From Streptomyces sp. NBC_00582 (GTDB lineage Bacteria; Actinomycetota; Actinomycetes; Streptomycetales; Streptomycetaceae), in contig NZ_CP107772.1 of NCBI RefSeq assembly GCF_036345155.1, positions 9,052,001-9,116,000 of the forward strand: DNA of 64,000 nucleotides. The letters run 5' to 3'. This document shows positions 8,818 to 17,955 of this stretch, piece after piece; positions within the stretch are counted from its first letter, which is position 1; each line of letters opens with the position of its first letter. The position numbers and the translations under genes are program-made. The notes beneath the pieces were generated by a model. It worked only from the letters and a program-made list of their open reading frames with translations, made no database searches and was not told the DNA's origin.

Positions 8818-10185
8818 TCAGGCCCAGCAGCCGTTCACGGTCGCGGCGAGGCCGTCCATGGCGTCCTTGATGTCGCTCGCGTTGGCGGTGGAGCCGTTCT
8901 CGATGAAGGAGAACACCTTCCACTTGCCGTCCTTGCCCTGGGTGAGACCGCTCAGCGCGATGGCCCCCGTGAGGGTGCCGGTCTTGGCGTGGACCTTGCC
9001 GACGGCGCAGGACGAGTTCACGTCGTCGAACCGGCCCCACTCCGGGCCGAGGGTGCTGCCGGCCTCGCCGGAGACGGGCAGTCCGTCGAGGATGGAGCCC
9101 AGGGTGTACGCGTAGCGGTCCTGCGTCAGCAGTTCCAGGATCTCCGCGAGGGTGGCCGCCGGGATGCGGTCGGCGCGGGAGAGGCCGCTGCCGTCGTACA
9201 TCTCGAAGTTGGCGAGGGACACGCCGTAGCGCTTGCTCAGCACGGTGCGCACCACCTCCGTGCCGCCCTCGAAGGTGGCCGGGCGGCCGGCGCCGAGGGC
9301 GGTCATCCGCAGGAGCGTCTCGGCGATGTTGTTGTCGCTCTTCTTGAGCATCGTGTGGACGATGTCCGACAGCGGGGCCGACGTGTGCCGGGCCACCGGC
9401 ACGTCGTGCGTGCTCGCCGTGGCGCGGGTGACGTCCCCGTCGACGGTGACCCCGTTCGCGGCGAGCTGCCGGGCGAAGACCTGTCCGGCGTCCAGGGAGG
9501 TGTCGTCCACGCCGTTCCCGTCGACGACGAGCGCCCGCACGGGGGCGACCGAGTCGGGGTAGTAGCCGGTGTTCCAGCCGTTGGCCAGGCTCGGCTCCGG
9601 GAAGAGGCTGTCGTCCACCGCGACCTTCACGGAGGTCAGGCCCGCCGCCTTGAGTCCGTCCACCGCCGTCTTCGCCAGCTCCGCGAGGTCGGCGCTGGTG
9701 AGGGTGCGGTCGCCGCCGCCGACGAGGGTCAGCGTGCCGTCGCCGTAGACGACCTTCGTGGTGAAGCGGTGGTTCGGGCCGAGGACGGTGAGCGCGCCGG
9801 TCGCCGTGGCGAGCTTGACGTTGGACGCGGGCATCAGCGCGGTGGCGGCGTTGTGGTCCCAGAGGGTGGCGTCGGACTCGGCGTCCAGGACCACACCGCT
9901 GACGTTGGAGCCGAGGCGCGTGTCGAGGACACGGGACTCGAGGTTGGTGACCATCTGCTGGTCGTCCGCGTCGAGGGTGGTGGTCTTGGCGGTGGTGCCG
10001 ATGCCCTTGCCGGCCGCGAAGGCGGAGGGGCCCGACAGCGCCACCGAGGCGACGGGCACGGCCATGGCGAGCACCAGCGCACGCCGCATGCCGTGGCCGT
10101 GTTGCCGGGGCTTGCGGTGCCGGCGCCGGCCGCCGGGCTCGAAAGAGTCGGCGGAGGTCTCCGCGGTCGTGGTCATGTCACTCAT
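8818..10185 (-). CDS. dacB: D-alanyl-D-alanine carboxypeptidase/endopeptidase (PBP4 type)
   Basis: The 455-residue protein carries all three penicillin-binding signatures: S121-x-x-K124 in MPASNVKLATA, SDN in KKSDNNIAETLLR, and KTG in VHAKTGTLTG. A cytosolic Arg/His-rich leader (about 1-33) precedes a signal or anchor segment (about 34-58). Spacing between SxxK and SxN is large, as in class C PBP4/DacB enzymes with an inserted domain. It trims or cleaves peptidoglycan peptides outside the membrane. The start is ATG 10185, with a second ATG at 10176; neither has a strong Shine-Dalgarno sequence. It is divergent from the TetR gene across 180 bp. Confidence 0.9.
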   Translation of the reverse strand: MSDMTTTAETSADSFEPGGRRRHRKPRQHGHGMRRALVLAMAVPVASVALSGPSAFAAGKGIGTTAKTTTLDADDQQMVTNLESRVLDTRLGSNVSGVVLDAESDATLWDHNAATALMPASNVKLATATGALTVLGPNHRFTTKVVYGDGTLTLVGGGDRTLTSADLAELAKTAVDGLKAAGLTSVKVAVDDSLFPEPSLANGWNTGYYPDSVAPVRALVVDGNGVDDTSLDAGQVFARQLAANGVTVDGDVTRATASTHDVPVARHTSAPLSDIVHTMLKKSDNNIAETLLRMTALGAGRPATFEGGTEVVRTVLSKRYGVSLANFEMYDGSGLSRADRIPAATLAEILELLTQDRYAYTLGSILDGLPVSGEAGSTLGPEWGRFDDVNSSCAVGKVHAKTGTLTGAIALSGLTQGKDGKWKVFSFIENGSTANASDIKDAMDGLAATVNGCWA

Positions 10186-10365
10186 GGGGCTCGAGACTTT
10201 CTGTGGGGGCACTGTGCAGCGAACTCCGGCGCACATTACCGGAATTGATCCCTCATCCGGCCGATCCGGGGCGGGTCTGCCCGTGTGCGCGTCCGTGGGG
10301 GCACCGGGGGACGGCGCCGACGGCGTGCACGGGTGCCCTTCCCGATCGATACGCTGTACCGTACG

Positions 10366-11034
10366 ATGACCCGTATGCCCCGCCGCACCCCCGCCCTGGA
10401 CCGCGCGACACCGGAGCGCATCGCCGGGACCGCCCTCGCCCTGATGGACGAGGACGGTCCCGAGGCGCTGACGTTCCGCGCCCTCGCCGCGCGGCTCGAC
10501 ATCTCCCTGGCCTCCCTCCAGCGCCGCTGCACCGACCTGGCCGGGCTGCTCGACCTCTGTCTCGACCACCTCGCCGCCCGCCTGCCCGAACCGGCGCCGG
10601 GCGGCGACTGGGCCACCGCCACCGAAGCCCGGTTCACCGCCCTGTACCGACTGCTGGTGGCCCACCCGGGCCTGCTCGTGCTGCGCGGAGCCCGCCCCTG
10701 GCTCGGCCGGAACCTGCTGGCCCGGCTGGTGGAGCCGCAGCTCGCCGACAGCCTCGCCGCCGGGCTGACGGCCGAGGAGGCGATCACCGCGTACCGCCGG
10801 ATGTATCTGCTGACCCTCGGCAGCGCGAGCTTCGTCGACCACCGCGACCCCGGCTCCGCCCGCGCGCTCACCCGCACCGCGCTGGCCGCCCTCGACCCCG
10901 AGGAGTTCCCGGCGCTGACGGGCCATCTGACCGCGATCGTGCCGGCGGTGACCGGGCACGACGTCTACTACGGCGCACTGCGTCAGCTCATCCGGGCGGC
11001 CGACCCGACCCCGGCCGCCGCCGACACCCCCTGA
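10366..11034 (+). CDS. TetR-family transcriptional regulator
   Basis: The 222-residue protein has an N-terminal helix-turn-helix (about 15-60, RIAGTALALMDEDGPEALTF then LAARLDISLASLQRRC) and an all-helical ligand domain. The recognition helix reads ISLASLQRRCTDLAGLL, a variant of the usual GVSxxxLYxHF. The start is ATG 10366 or 10375; a longer frame from 10285 adds an unlikely Arg-rich leader. No Shine-Dalgarno sequence is seen, so the message may be leaderless. The stop is 8 bp before the threonine aldolase ATG, so the two are probably cotranscribed and the regulator may control that enzyme or the divergent dacB. Confidence 0.8.
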   Translation: MTRMPRRTPALDRATPERIAGTALALMDEDGPEALTFRALAARLDISLASLQRRCTDLAGLLDLCLDHLAARLPEPAPGGDWATATEARFTALYRLLVAHPGLLVLRGARPWLGRNLLARLVEPQLADSLAAGLTAEEAITAYRRMYLLTLGSASFVDHRDPGSARALTRTALAALDPEEFPALTGHLTAIVPAVTGHDVYYGALRQLIRAADPTPAAADTP

Positions 11035-11042
11035 GGACCTTG

Positions 11043-12086
11043 ATGACCACCCCCGCGCACCTCTTCAGCAGCGACAACACCGCCGGCGCCTCCCCGGAGA
11101 TCGTCGAGGCCGTGAGCCGGGCCGCCACCGGACAGGCCAAGCCGTACGGCGCGGACGACCTCAGCGCCGACGTCCGGCGCCGGCTGTGCGAGATATTCGA
11201 ACGCGATGTGGACGTGCTCCTCGTCTCCACCGGCTCCGCCGCCAACGCCCTCTCCCTCGCCGCGCTGACCCCGCCCTGGGGAAGCGTGCTGTGCCACCGC
11301 GACAGCCACATCAACAACGACGAGTGCGGGGCGCCCGAGTTCTACACGGCGGGCGCGAAGCTGGTCCCGCTCGGCGGCGAGGACGCCAAGATCGACCCCG
11401 ACGCGCTGCGGGCGGCCGTCCGGCACAAGGCCGGGGACGTGCACAGCGTGGAGCCCTCCGTGGTGAGCCTGACCCAGGCGACCGAGACCGGCGCCGTGTA
11501 CACCCTCGACGAGATCGAGACGCTGGGCTCCGTGACCGAGGAGGCCGGTCTGCGGCTGCACATGGACGGGGCCCGCTTCGCAGGCGCCGTCGCCGCACTC
11601 GGCCGCACCCCCGCCGAGCTGACCTGGCGGGCGGGCGTGGACCTGCTGTCGTTCGGCGCGACCAAGAACGGCACGATGACCGCCGACGCGATCGTCGTCT
11701 TCGACCGCTCCCTCACGCCCGAACTCTCCTTCCGCGCCAAGCGCGCCGGCCAGCTCGCCGCCAAGATGCGGTTCCACGCCGCCCAGTTGGACGCCTACCT
11801 CACCGACGGCCTCTGGCTGCGCAACGCGGCCCACGCCAACGCGATGGCGGCCCGTCTCCAGGACGGCCTGAAGGCGCTCCCCGGAATCGGCCTGCTCGGC
11901 GTCGCCGACGCCAACGTCGTCTTCTGCCGCCTGCCCCAGCAGGTCACCGAGGGCCTCCTGGCCGACGGTTACGTCTTCTACCACGACCGCTGGGAGCCGG
12001 GCGTGGCCCGTTTCGTCACCTCGTTCGCGACGACGGAGGCGGACGTGGACGGTCTCCTCGAAGCGGTCGGCCGGCACACGGGCTGA
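11043..12086 (+). CDS. Low-specificity L-threonine aldolase-like PLP enzyme
   Basis: The 347-residue protein is a fold-type I pyridoxal phosphate enzyme of the beta-eliminating lyase/threonine aldolase family. FSSDNTAGASPEIVEAV opens the chain, STGSAANALSL binds the cofactor phosphate, HMDGARF holds the PLP-contacting Asp, and K208 in SFGATKNG is the likely Schiff-base lysine. The family splits L-threonine or allo-threonine into glycine and acetaldehyde in the cytosol. Start ATG 11043 follows GAGGA by 5 nt and lies 8 bp from the TetR stop. It converges with the LacI-glycosidase gene (24-bp gap). Confidence 0.88.
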   Translation: MTTPAHLFSSDNTAGASPEIVEAVSRAATGQAKPYGADDLSADVRRRLCEIFERDVDVLLVSTGSAANALSLAALTPPWGSVLCHRDSHINNDECGAPEFYTAGAKLVPLGGEDAKIDPDALRAAVRHKAGDVHSVEPSVVSLTQATETGAVYTLDEIETLGSVTEEAGLRLHMDGARFAGAVAALGRTPAELTWRAGVDLLSFGATKNGTMTADAIVVFDRSLTPELSFRAKRAGQLAAKMRFHAAQLDAYLTDGLWLRNAAHANAMAARLQDGLKALPGIGLLGVADANVVFCRLPQQVTEGLLADGYVFYHDRWEPGVARFVTSFATTEADVDGLLEAVGRHTG

Positions 12087-12110
12087 GCGGTCCGCCGACC
12101 GGGGTGGGCC

Positions 12111-15100
12111 TCAGCCGACGATCCGGCCCACCTCGATCCGCGCGATGTCCGGGGCCGGCCCGTCCGTGTTCCCGAAGGTCACCGTGTTCACGCCCGCCAC
12201 CAGGTCGACGGGGACCGCCAGGGTCCAGAAGTCGTGCCGGCTCCAGGTGTTCTTGAACGTCGCCCGCAGCGGGGCGCCGCCGCCCACGGTGATCTCGGCC
12301 GTGCGCGAGACGATGTCCGTGTTGTAGGCGTGACCGTTGTCGCGGCGGTCGTCGTGGGCGTAGTGGACGACCAGCAGATGACGGCCCGGCGCGGGCGCGT
12401 CCACGGTGAACCGGGCCGTCCCGGCCCGGTCGCCGCCGAGCCCGGTGACCCGGTGCCCCCCGGGGGCACGGGCGCACGCGACCAGCCGGGCCCCGCCCTC
12501 GAGCGCGGCGGTGGCCGCCCCGTGGGACAGGACCCCGGCGTCCGAGCCGTCGCCGGAGACCTCCAGCGAACGCAGCGCGGCGTGCCCGGCCGTGGCGGTG
12601 ACCCGGTTGTTGCCCGCCGCGAGACACAGCCGCAGCGGTGTGCCGGGCCGCGCCGTCACCGTCTCCCCGTGCAGGGCGAGTTCCACCTCCGCCGAGGCCC
12701 GTGCCACGACCGTGAAGCGGCCGTCGCGCGGGGCGTACACGTCGAACACCGCCCGGTCGCCCTCGCCCAGCACCAGCGCACCCGTGCCGGTCCCGGCCGA
12801 CGAGGAGTAGTCGTACGACGGGTCACCGCCGGGGTCCGCCAGCGTCGCCTCGTACACGGCGGACGGGGCACCGGCGCGGGCGGTCAGATCCAGGCGGTCG
12901 AGGCTCACCGCGGCCTCGCCCTTCGCGAGCGTGAGGACCCGCGTCCCGGCCCGCAGTTCCACCCGGACGTCCTTCCTGCCGCCGTGGGACCGGTTCTGGG
13001 TGGACGGGTATACGACGGTGACCGGGTCCCCGCCGTCGACCGACAGCCGCTGGGTGGCGGGGCCCCCGGAGTCGTTGCCGTACAGGATCGCCAGGTCGTA
13101 CACGCCGTCGGCGGGGACCGTCACCGTGAAATCCACCCTGCTGGTGGGGGAGTCGAGCGACTCGACGTTCCGCGTGCCGGAGGCCGCGTAGCCGTTGGCG
13201 TCGCTCACCGTGCCGTGGGTGCGGACCTGCCCGTCGGTGACGGCCGCGTCCTCCGCCTCGTACGACGCGGACCAGGGGACGCGCGGGGGCGCCGGGATGC
13301 CCCGGCCGGCCGGGGTGAGGACGATCCGGTAGGCGGACATCCGGCGCAGGCCGCGCAGCGGCACGGTCACCGAGCCGTCCCCGGCCACCCGCACCTTGGT
13401 CCGCGTGAGCACGCCCGGCGCCGGGTGCGGCCCCTCGTACCCGGACCAGGCGGCCTCGGCGACGGTCGCGACGACCGTACGGCCGAAGACGTCCGCCGGG
13501 ACGTTGTGTACGACGACGTCGGCGTCCCCCGTCGCACCGCCGAGCAGCACCTGGGCCTGGCGGCGGCCGGTGTCGAGGGAGGCGAGACCCTGGAGGGTGT
13601 CGACGGTGTGCGGCGCGGGCGGGGTCACCCGGACGGTGTCGCCGGTCAGGCCCGCGTACCAACGGAAGAACCACCAGGCCCCGTTCGGGATGTTCATCCG
13701 TACCACGGTGCCGCTGAGATTGCCGGCGGCGTCCCAGTAGGCCTGGTTGGCGTACACCTTGTTCCGCTCGAACATCGCGACCCACTGCACGAGTTGGCCC
13801 GGCACGGACAGGTCGCGGCGGTTGGCGTACTCGTCGATGTTCACCGTCAGCGGCGGGATGCCCGCCTCCCGCTCGATGGACCGGTACACGTCGTGGTGGT
13901 CCTGGAAGTCCCGCAGCGAGGAGGAGTCCAGCTCGTGCCAGGTCATCACCTGCGGCAGGACGTCCTCGCGCCGGGCGAAGGCGAGGAAGTCCGTCAACAG
14001 GCGGGCGTGGAAGGCGGCTTCGTTGGGCCCGGCGATCCGGGCGCCCGGATGGACCGCCCGGATGCGCCGGTACACCGTCCTCCAGTCCCGCAGGAACCGG
14101 TCCCGGTTGGCCTCGTACTCCATCTGGTCGGCGACGTCGAGGTGGTACCAGATCTGGTCGGGCTCGTTGAACGGCACGTAGACGAACCGGTCGCGGTCCG
14201 GCCGGGCGGCGATCTCCTCGACGATCCCGTCCACCCGGGCCAGATGGTCGTCGATCCCGAGGTCCTCGTAGGGCCACCGGGCGTAGGTGTCCTGGAGCAG
14301 CACAAAGATCTCGCCGCCGCCGTTGCGGAAGAAGGACCGCGCGACGGTGAGGGCGTCCCCGTTGGGATGCTGGGCGCCGCCCTCCGGTTTCTGCGAGATG
14401 CTGGTGATCTTCAGGGGTGCGAGCACGGCGTCGCCGGGTACCCCGTCGTCGCTGAGCCCGTACAGCGCCCCGTTGGCGCCGTGAAGCACCGGGCCCTCGG
14501 AGACGGCGAGGTCGACGGTCAGGCGCTGCGGGCCGGCGGCCCGTGCGGGCGGCGGCCCCGAGCTCTCCCGCACCAGCAGCTCCGGCTCCGCGACGGGGTA
14601 CGCGTGCGGCGACGCCGGCTCCTCCAGCGTCGAGTGCAGCAGCGCGAACGCGGCCCTGCCGAGGCCGGCGAAGTCCAGTCGTACGGTGGTCAGTCGCGGG
14701 GTCAGGAACGCGGCGTGCGGGGCGTCGTCGAACCCGGCCACGCTGACCTCGCCGGGGACCGCCCGGCCGCACTCGTGCAGGGCGCGCAGCACCCCGAGCG
14801 CGAGGTCGTCGTTGCCGCACAGGATCGCCGTGACGGCGGGGTCCCGCGCCAGTGCCAGACCCGCCGCATGACCGGCCTCCGGTCCCCAGCCCCCGTGCAG
14901 GGGACGGGGTTGCGGGGCTCTCGCGTCCCGGAGCGCCTGCCGCCAGCCGCCGGTGCGCGGGCCGGTGCGGCGGGCGCCGGTGGGGAGCGCGACGTAGTGC
15001 ACGGTCTCATGGCCGAGGGAGAGCAGATGCCGGGTCGCCTCGTAGGCCGCCCGGCGGTCGTCCGTCCACACCCAGGGCCGGCCGTCGCGGGGTGGGCGCG

Positions 15101-15572
15101 CGGGTGTCTCGACCACCCCCACGACCGGCAGACCTGGCGGCACGCAGTCAAGCGCCCGCACCCCGGCCGGGTCGTAGGCGAGCACGATCAGCCCGCCGCC
15201 CTGGTCGGCGGCCCGCTGTACCTCGGCGGCGACGGCGGACTCCTCCGAGGACTCCAGGACGCCGATCCCGACCGCGTACGAGGCGGCCCGGGCGGCCTCC
15301 TCGACCCCGCGCAGCACGGAGGCGTACCCGTAGTGGGTGGTGTCGGCGGTGAGGACGGTGACCGCCCTGCGGCGCCCGCTGGCCAGCGCGAAGGCGGTGG
15401 GGTTGCGCCGGAAGCCGAGCGCCTCGACCGCGCCGAGGACCCGCTCCCGGGTCGCCGGGCTGACCCGTGGATGACCGTTGATCACCCGGGAGACGGTCTG
15501 GTACGAGACTCCGGCGGCGGTGGCGACATCACGGATGCTCGCGGGACGCCTGGTGTGACCGGTCACCTGCAT
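12111..15572 (-). CDS. LacI repressor fused in frame to a GH39-like glycosidase with CBM domains
   Basis: This is one uninterrupted frame of 1153 residues. Residues 1-60 are a LacI helix-turn-helix (IRDVATAAGVSYQTVSRVING); 65-338 form a complete LacI ligand domain ending GFDDAPHAAFLTPRLTTVRL and LLVRESSGP. About ten residues later a clan-A glycosidase begins (350-770), with VYVPFNEPD (E470, likely acid/base) and NIDEYANR (E581, likely nucleophile). A CBM6/35-like domain (about 785-910) and a second carbohydrate-binding-like domain (about 915-1153) follow. Such glycosidases are normally secreted, but there is no signal peptide at the junction, so the enzyme half should stay in the cytosol. Start ATG 15572 sits 7 nt after a -10-like hexamer, so the mRNA is probably leaderless. 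A longer upstream frame overlaps the next gene and is rejected. Confidence 0.8.
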   Translation of the reverse strand: MQVTGHTRRPASIRDVATAAGVSYQTVSRVINGHPRVSPATRERVLGAVEALGFRRNPTAFALASGRRRAVTVLTADTTHYGYASVLRGVEEAARAASYAVGIGVLESSEESAVAAEVQRAADQGGGLIVLAYDPAGVRALDCVPPGLPVVGVVETPARPPRDGRPWVWTDDRRAAYEATRHLLSLGHETVHYVALPTGARRTGPRTGGWRQALRDARAPQPRPLHGGWGPEAGHAAGLALARDPAVTAILCGNDDLALGVLRALHECGRAVPGEVSVAGFDDAPHAAFLTPRLTTVRLDFAGLGRAAFALLHSTLEEPASPHAYPVAEPELLVRESSGPPPARAAGPQRLTVDLAVSEGPVLHGANGALYGLSDDGVPGDAVLAPLKITSISQKPEGGAQHPNGDALTVARSFFRNGGGEIFVLLQDTYARWPYEDLGIDDHLARVDGIVEEIAARPDRDRFVYVPFNEPDQIWYHLDVADQMEYEANRDRFLRDWRTVYRRIRAVHPGARIAGPNEAAFHARLLTDFLAFARREDVLPQVMTWHELDSSSLRDFQDHHDVYRSIEREAGIPPLTVNIDEYANRRDLSVPGQLVQWVAMFERNKVYANQAYWDAAGNLSGTVVRMNIPNGAWWFFRWYAGLTGDTVRVTPPAPHTVDTLQGLASLDTGRRQAQVLLGGATGDADVVVHNVPADVFGRTVVATVAEAAWSGYEGPHPAPGVLTRTKVRVAGDGSVTVPLRGLRRMSAYRIVLTPAGRGIPAPPRVPWSASYEAEDAAVTDGQVRTHGTVSDANGYAASGTRNVESLDSPTSRVDFTVTVPADGVYDLAILYGNDSGGPATQRLSVDGGDPVTVVYPSTQNRSHGGRKDVRVELRAGTRVLTLAKGEAAVSLDRLDLTARAGAPSAVYEATLADPGGDPSYDYSSSAGTGTGALVLGEGDRAVFDVYAPRDGRFTVVARASAEVELALHGETVTARPGTPLRLCLAAGNNRVTATAGHAALRSLEVSGDGSDAGVLSHGAATAALEGGARLVACARAPGGHRVTGLGGDRAGTARFTVDAPAPGRHLLVVHYAHDDRRDNGHAYNTDIVSRTAEITVGGGAPLRATFKNTWSRHDFWTLAVPVDLVAGVNTVTFGNTDGPAPDIARIEVGRIVG

Positions 15573-15607
15573 GACGGGAATGTTACCGGTCACATCAGAG
15601 GCGTCAA
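15555..15607 (-). promoter_or_regulatory. Promoter and two LacI-type operators of the fused repressor gene
   Basis: On the minus strand TTGACG (15607-15602), a 16-nt spacer and TAACAT (15585-15580) form a good promoter. Operator 1, ATGTTACCGGTCACAT (15580-15595), is a 16-bp palindrome with a single mismatched pair and lies in the spacer and -10. Operator 2, GTGACCGGTCAC (15555-15566), is perfect and lies in codons 3-6. Their centres are 27 bp apart. The central CG and overall form are LacI-like, so autorepression is likely. Confidence 0.65.
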
Positions 15608-15616
15608 GGAGCCGGC

Positions 15617-16192
15617 TCACCAGGTGTGGGCGACGTCCACCACGAGATGTCCGTCGAGCTGCAGCACCCGGAAGGGCAGCCGGGCCCGCACTCCGAGGCC
15701 GAACTGGGTCTGTCCCTCGAAGCTGCTCGCGAACCGGGTGTCCCGGAAGGTGCGGTAGCCGGTGAGGTCCACGCCCGGCAGGGGCTGCCCGGCCCGGGCG
15801 GGGTACGTGGACGTGCCGGTGTCCGGGTTGTAGGCGGGCGCCCGCACGATGACCTCCAGGATGGCGCCGCCGCCCACCGGGATGGGCTTGCCCGACGGGT
15901 CCTGGATGAGTTCGTCGACGTAGTGCACGGTGTACCCGAGCTCGGCGGCGGAGGCCCCAGGGACGTCCACGACGAACCGGTCGTAGCAGTCGTGGCGACC
16001 GGTCCTGACGTTGGTGATGTACTCGCCGGACGTGCTCGCCCAGCTCGTCTTGTCGAGGCTGCCCCAGCCCGTCGGGCAGGCGGCAGCCGCCCGGGGAGCG
16101 GCGGCCGGGGCGGCCACGGCCGGAACCGCGGCCGCGCCCAGCGTCGTGGTCAGCAGGAGTGCGGCCGCCCAGACGGTCTTGCTTCGTACCAT
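15617..16192 (-). CDS. Secreted AMIN-like domain protein
   Basis: The 191-residue protein has a signal peptide (about 1-38, MVRSKTVWAAALLLTTTLG, cleavage near AAA-CPTG). The mature domain contains CPTGWGSLDKTSW, RTGRHDCYDRFVVDVPG and LDGHLVVDVAHTW, which I recognise from actinobacterial proteins labelled AMIN-like. Two Cys residues could form one disulfide. AMIN-type folds bind cell-wall or membrane components, but no function is known for this group. The stop is 44 bp upstream of the LacI-fusion start, on the same strand, so its transcript might read into that gene past the operators. Confidence 0.6.
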   Translation of the reverse strand: MVRSKTVWAAALLLTTTLGAAAVPAVAAPAAAPRAAAACPTGWGSLDKTSWASTSGEYITNVRTGRHDCYDRFVVDVPGASAAELGYTVHYVDELIQDPSGKPIPVGGGAILEVIVRAPAYNPDTGTSTYPARAGQPLPGVDLTGYRTFRDTRFASSFEGQTQFGLGVRARLPFRVLQLDGHLVVDVAHTW

Positions 16193-16297
16193 CTTGTTCC
16201 CCCAAGGGTGTGAGTGTCTGGTATCAGGGGAGACATTCAGATTGGCCCGAAGGTTGCACTTGCTTTACCCGAAAGTGGGGGAATTCCGTTTTCTGTC

Positions 16298-17863
16298 CTA
16301 CGACAGGCTCGTGGTCGTGTAGGCGCACTCCGTGTAGATGTACCCGGGCTCCAGCTTGGCCGTGTCCGAGGCCGGTGAGGCGAGGCTGTCGCCGTTCGGC
16401 TTGTGCAGGAAGTACGTGGTGCCGGCGGGCAGGCTGATGGTGCGCTCCGGGTAGTTCCTGTTCGCGTTGCAGGGCTTGAAGTTCAGGGAGAGCGTGTCGG
16501 CGAAGGTGTACGTCTTGCAGCTGCCGCAGCCCTTGAGCTTGAAGCTGCCGGTCACCGGGCCCGTGTACATGACCGTGATGTCATCGGGGCTGTCGTTCTG
16601 CACGGTCACCGAGATGCTGCCGCCGGAGCGCGTCGTGGGCAGCTTCTTGCCCGCGGCCGGAACCGTCTGGGCGATCTCCGCGGCGATCGCGATCTTCTTC
16701 GCCCTGGCCGCGTTCTTGGCGCTCTTGTGGGCGGAGGCGTACTCCTCCATGGTCGTCTGCGCCGCGTCGAAGTCACCGTCCTTGTACTGGTCGACGCCGC
16801 AGTTGTACGCGCCCGAGGCGGCGCTGCCGGAGGCCCGGTCTGCGTCCTTGGCCAGCGCGCCGGTGACGCTCCCGTCCTCGGCCGAGATCGTCTGGATCTG
16901 GCTGCTCAGGCTCTTGAGCTGCTCGACCGCCGTGCACGGGTCGCTGCCGCCGAGCCCCTTGACCTCGGCGGCGACGGCCGAGGCGACGGCCGGCTCGACC
17001 TTCGCGGCCTGCGCCGAGTCGGGATAGGTGGTGAGCAGCTCACCGAACTGGGAGGCCCAGGTGGACTGCTTGGTCGTCAGACCGTCCGAGGCGCACTCGT
17101 AGAGCGAGGTGGCGAGCCGGTCGTCGGGCCAGCCCTTCAGATCGCTCAGGTCGGTCTCCGGCATCTTCTTCGGGACCGTCCGCAGATAGTCGAGCGGGGC
17201 GATCGCCTCGCAGTAGTCGCCCTTCTCGTAGACGGCTCCGACGGTCGCGTAGTACGTCTTCATCCGGGCCGGCACCTTCGCGGCCGCCCGTGAGTCCGGG
17301 TGGTCGGCGCTGAGGTTCTCGTAGGTCTCCAGCGCCTCGCGGTAGTCCGACTGCGCCGAGGAGAACGCCCGCTCGCCGGCCGCCTCCACCAGACGGTCGG
17401 CCTCGTCGAGCCGGTCGAGGAGCATCTGCTGCGTCGCCTCGTCCCGGGCGCTGTCGTACGCCACGACACCCCCGGCCGGCGCGACGAGCAGCACCAGCCC
17501 CAGCGCGAGCGCCAGCGGCGCGGACGGCGGCCACGCGAGCCGTGTGCGCAGGCCCACGACAGCTCCGTGCGCCGCCACCGCGAGCAGGAACAGGACGTAC
17601 AGCACCAGGGCGAACGCCGGCACCCCGTCCGGGTCGGCCGGCAGCGCGACGAACAGCAGGACGGCCGACGCGGCGAGACACGCCAGCATCGGCACCCAGC
17701 GCCGCACCAGCGCATAACCGAGCCCGAGCCCACTGAGATTGAGCACCGCCACCGCGACCGCCCGCACGCCGTCCGCCGGGGCCGGCGGCGGCGCCACCGG
17801 CATCGGCGGCACCGGTGGCATGACGAATCCCTGGTCGTATCTGCCGTACTGGTCCCCGGACAT
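16298..17863 (-). CDS. Membrane-anchored surface protein of unknown function
   Basis: I do not recognise a family. The 521-residue protein has a Pro/Ala-rich N-terminus (MPPVPPMPVAPPPAPA), about four membrane segments (about 35-145) and a long outer region. That region has a helical, TPR-like part (about 145-400, with repeats such as ADHPDSRAAAKVP and TYPDSAQAAKVEPA) and a beta-rich C-terminal domain with CGSCKTY and further Cys residues that may pair. Start ATG 17863 follows GGGGGAGG by 5 nt; the ORF extends 8 codons further upstream. It may sense or scaffold at the cell surface. It runs alone, 105 bp upstream of the AMIN-like gene. Confidence 0.65.
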   Translation of the reverse strand: MSGDQYGRYDQGFVMPPVPPMPVAPPPAPADGVRAVAVAVLNLSGLGLGYALVRRWVPMLACLAASAVLLFVALPADPDGVPAFALVLYVLFLLAVAAHGAVVGLRTRLAWPPSAPLALALGLVLLVAPAGGVVAYDSARDEATQQMLLDRLDEADRLVEAAGERAFSSAQSDYREALETYENLSADHPDSRAAAKVPARMKTYYATVGAVYEKGDYCEAIAPLDYLRTVPKKMPETDLSDLKGWPDDRLATSLYECASDGLTTKQSTWASQFGELLTTYPDSAQAAKVEPAVASAVAAEVKGLGGSDPCTAVEQLKSLSSQIQTISAEDGSVTGALAKDADRASGSAASGAYNCGVDQYKDGDFDAAQTTMEEYASAHKSAKNAARAKKIAIAAEIAQTVPAAGKKLPTTRSGGSISVTVQNDSPDDITVMYTGPVTGSFKLKGCGSCKTYTFADTLSLNFKPCNANRNYPERTISLPAGTTYFLHKPNGDSLASPASDTAKLEPGYIYTECAYTTTSLS

Positions 17864-17955
17864 GGCGGCCTCCCCCGTCAACTGCACCCGCGTGGCTCTG
17901 ATTTGTCAGTCTATCGGGCGAAGAAGAGCCACCGACAGCGAAAACCCGGGGGAAC

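Noticed and set aside
10354..10368. GTACCGTAC motif before the TetR start as an operator
   Set aside because: Arms are only 4 bp and do not extend; chance occurrence is likely in this context.
10203..11042. N-terminal extension of the threonine aldolase through the TetR gene
   Set aside because: It overlaps TetR in another frame and is Pro/Arg-rich without domain content; the ATG at 11043 has a ribosome site and starts the family N-terminus.
12111..16205. A 1364-residue single gene including the region upstream of the LacI start
   Set aside because: The extra N-terminus overlaps the clear AMIN-like gene in another frame and reads as low-complexity Arg/Gly text; the LacI ATG at 15572 has its own promoter.
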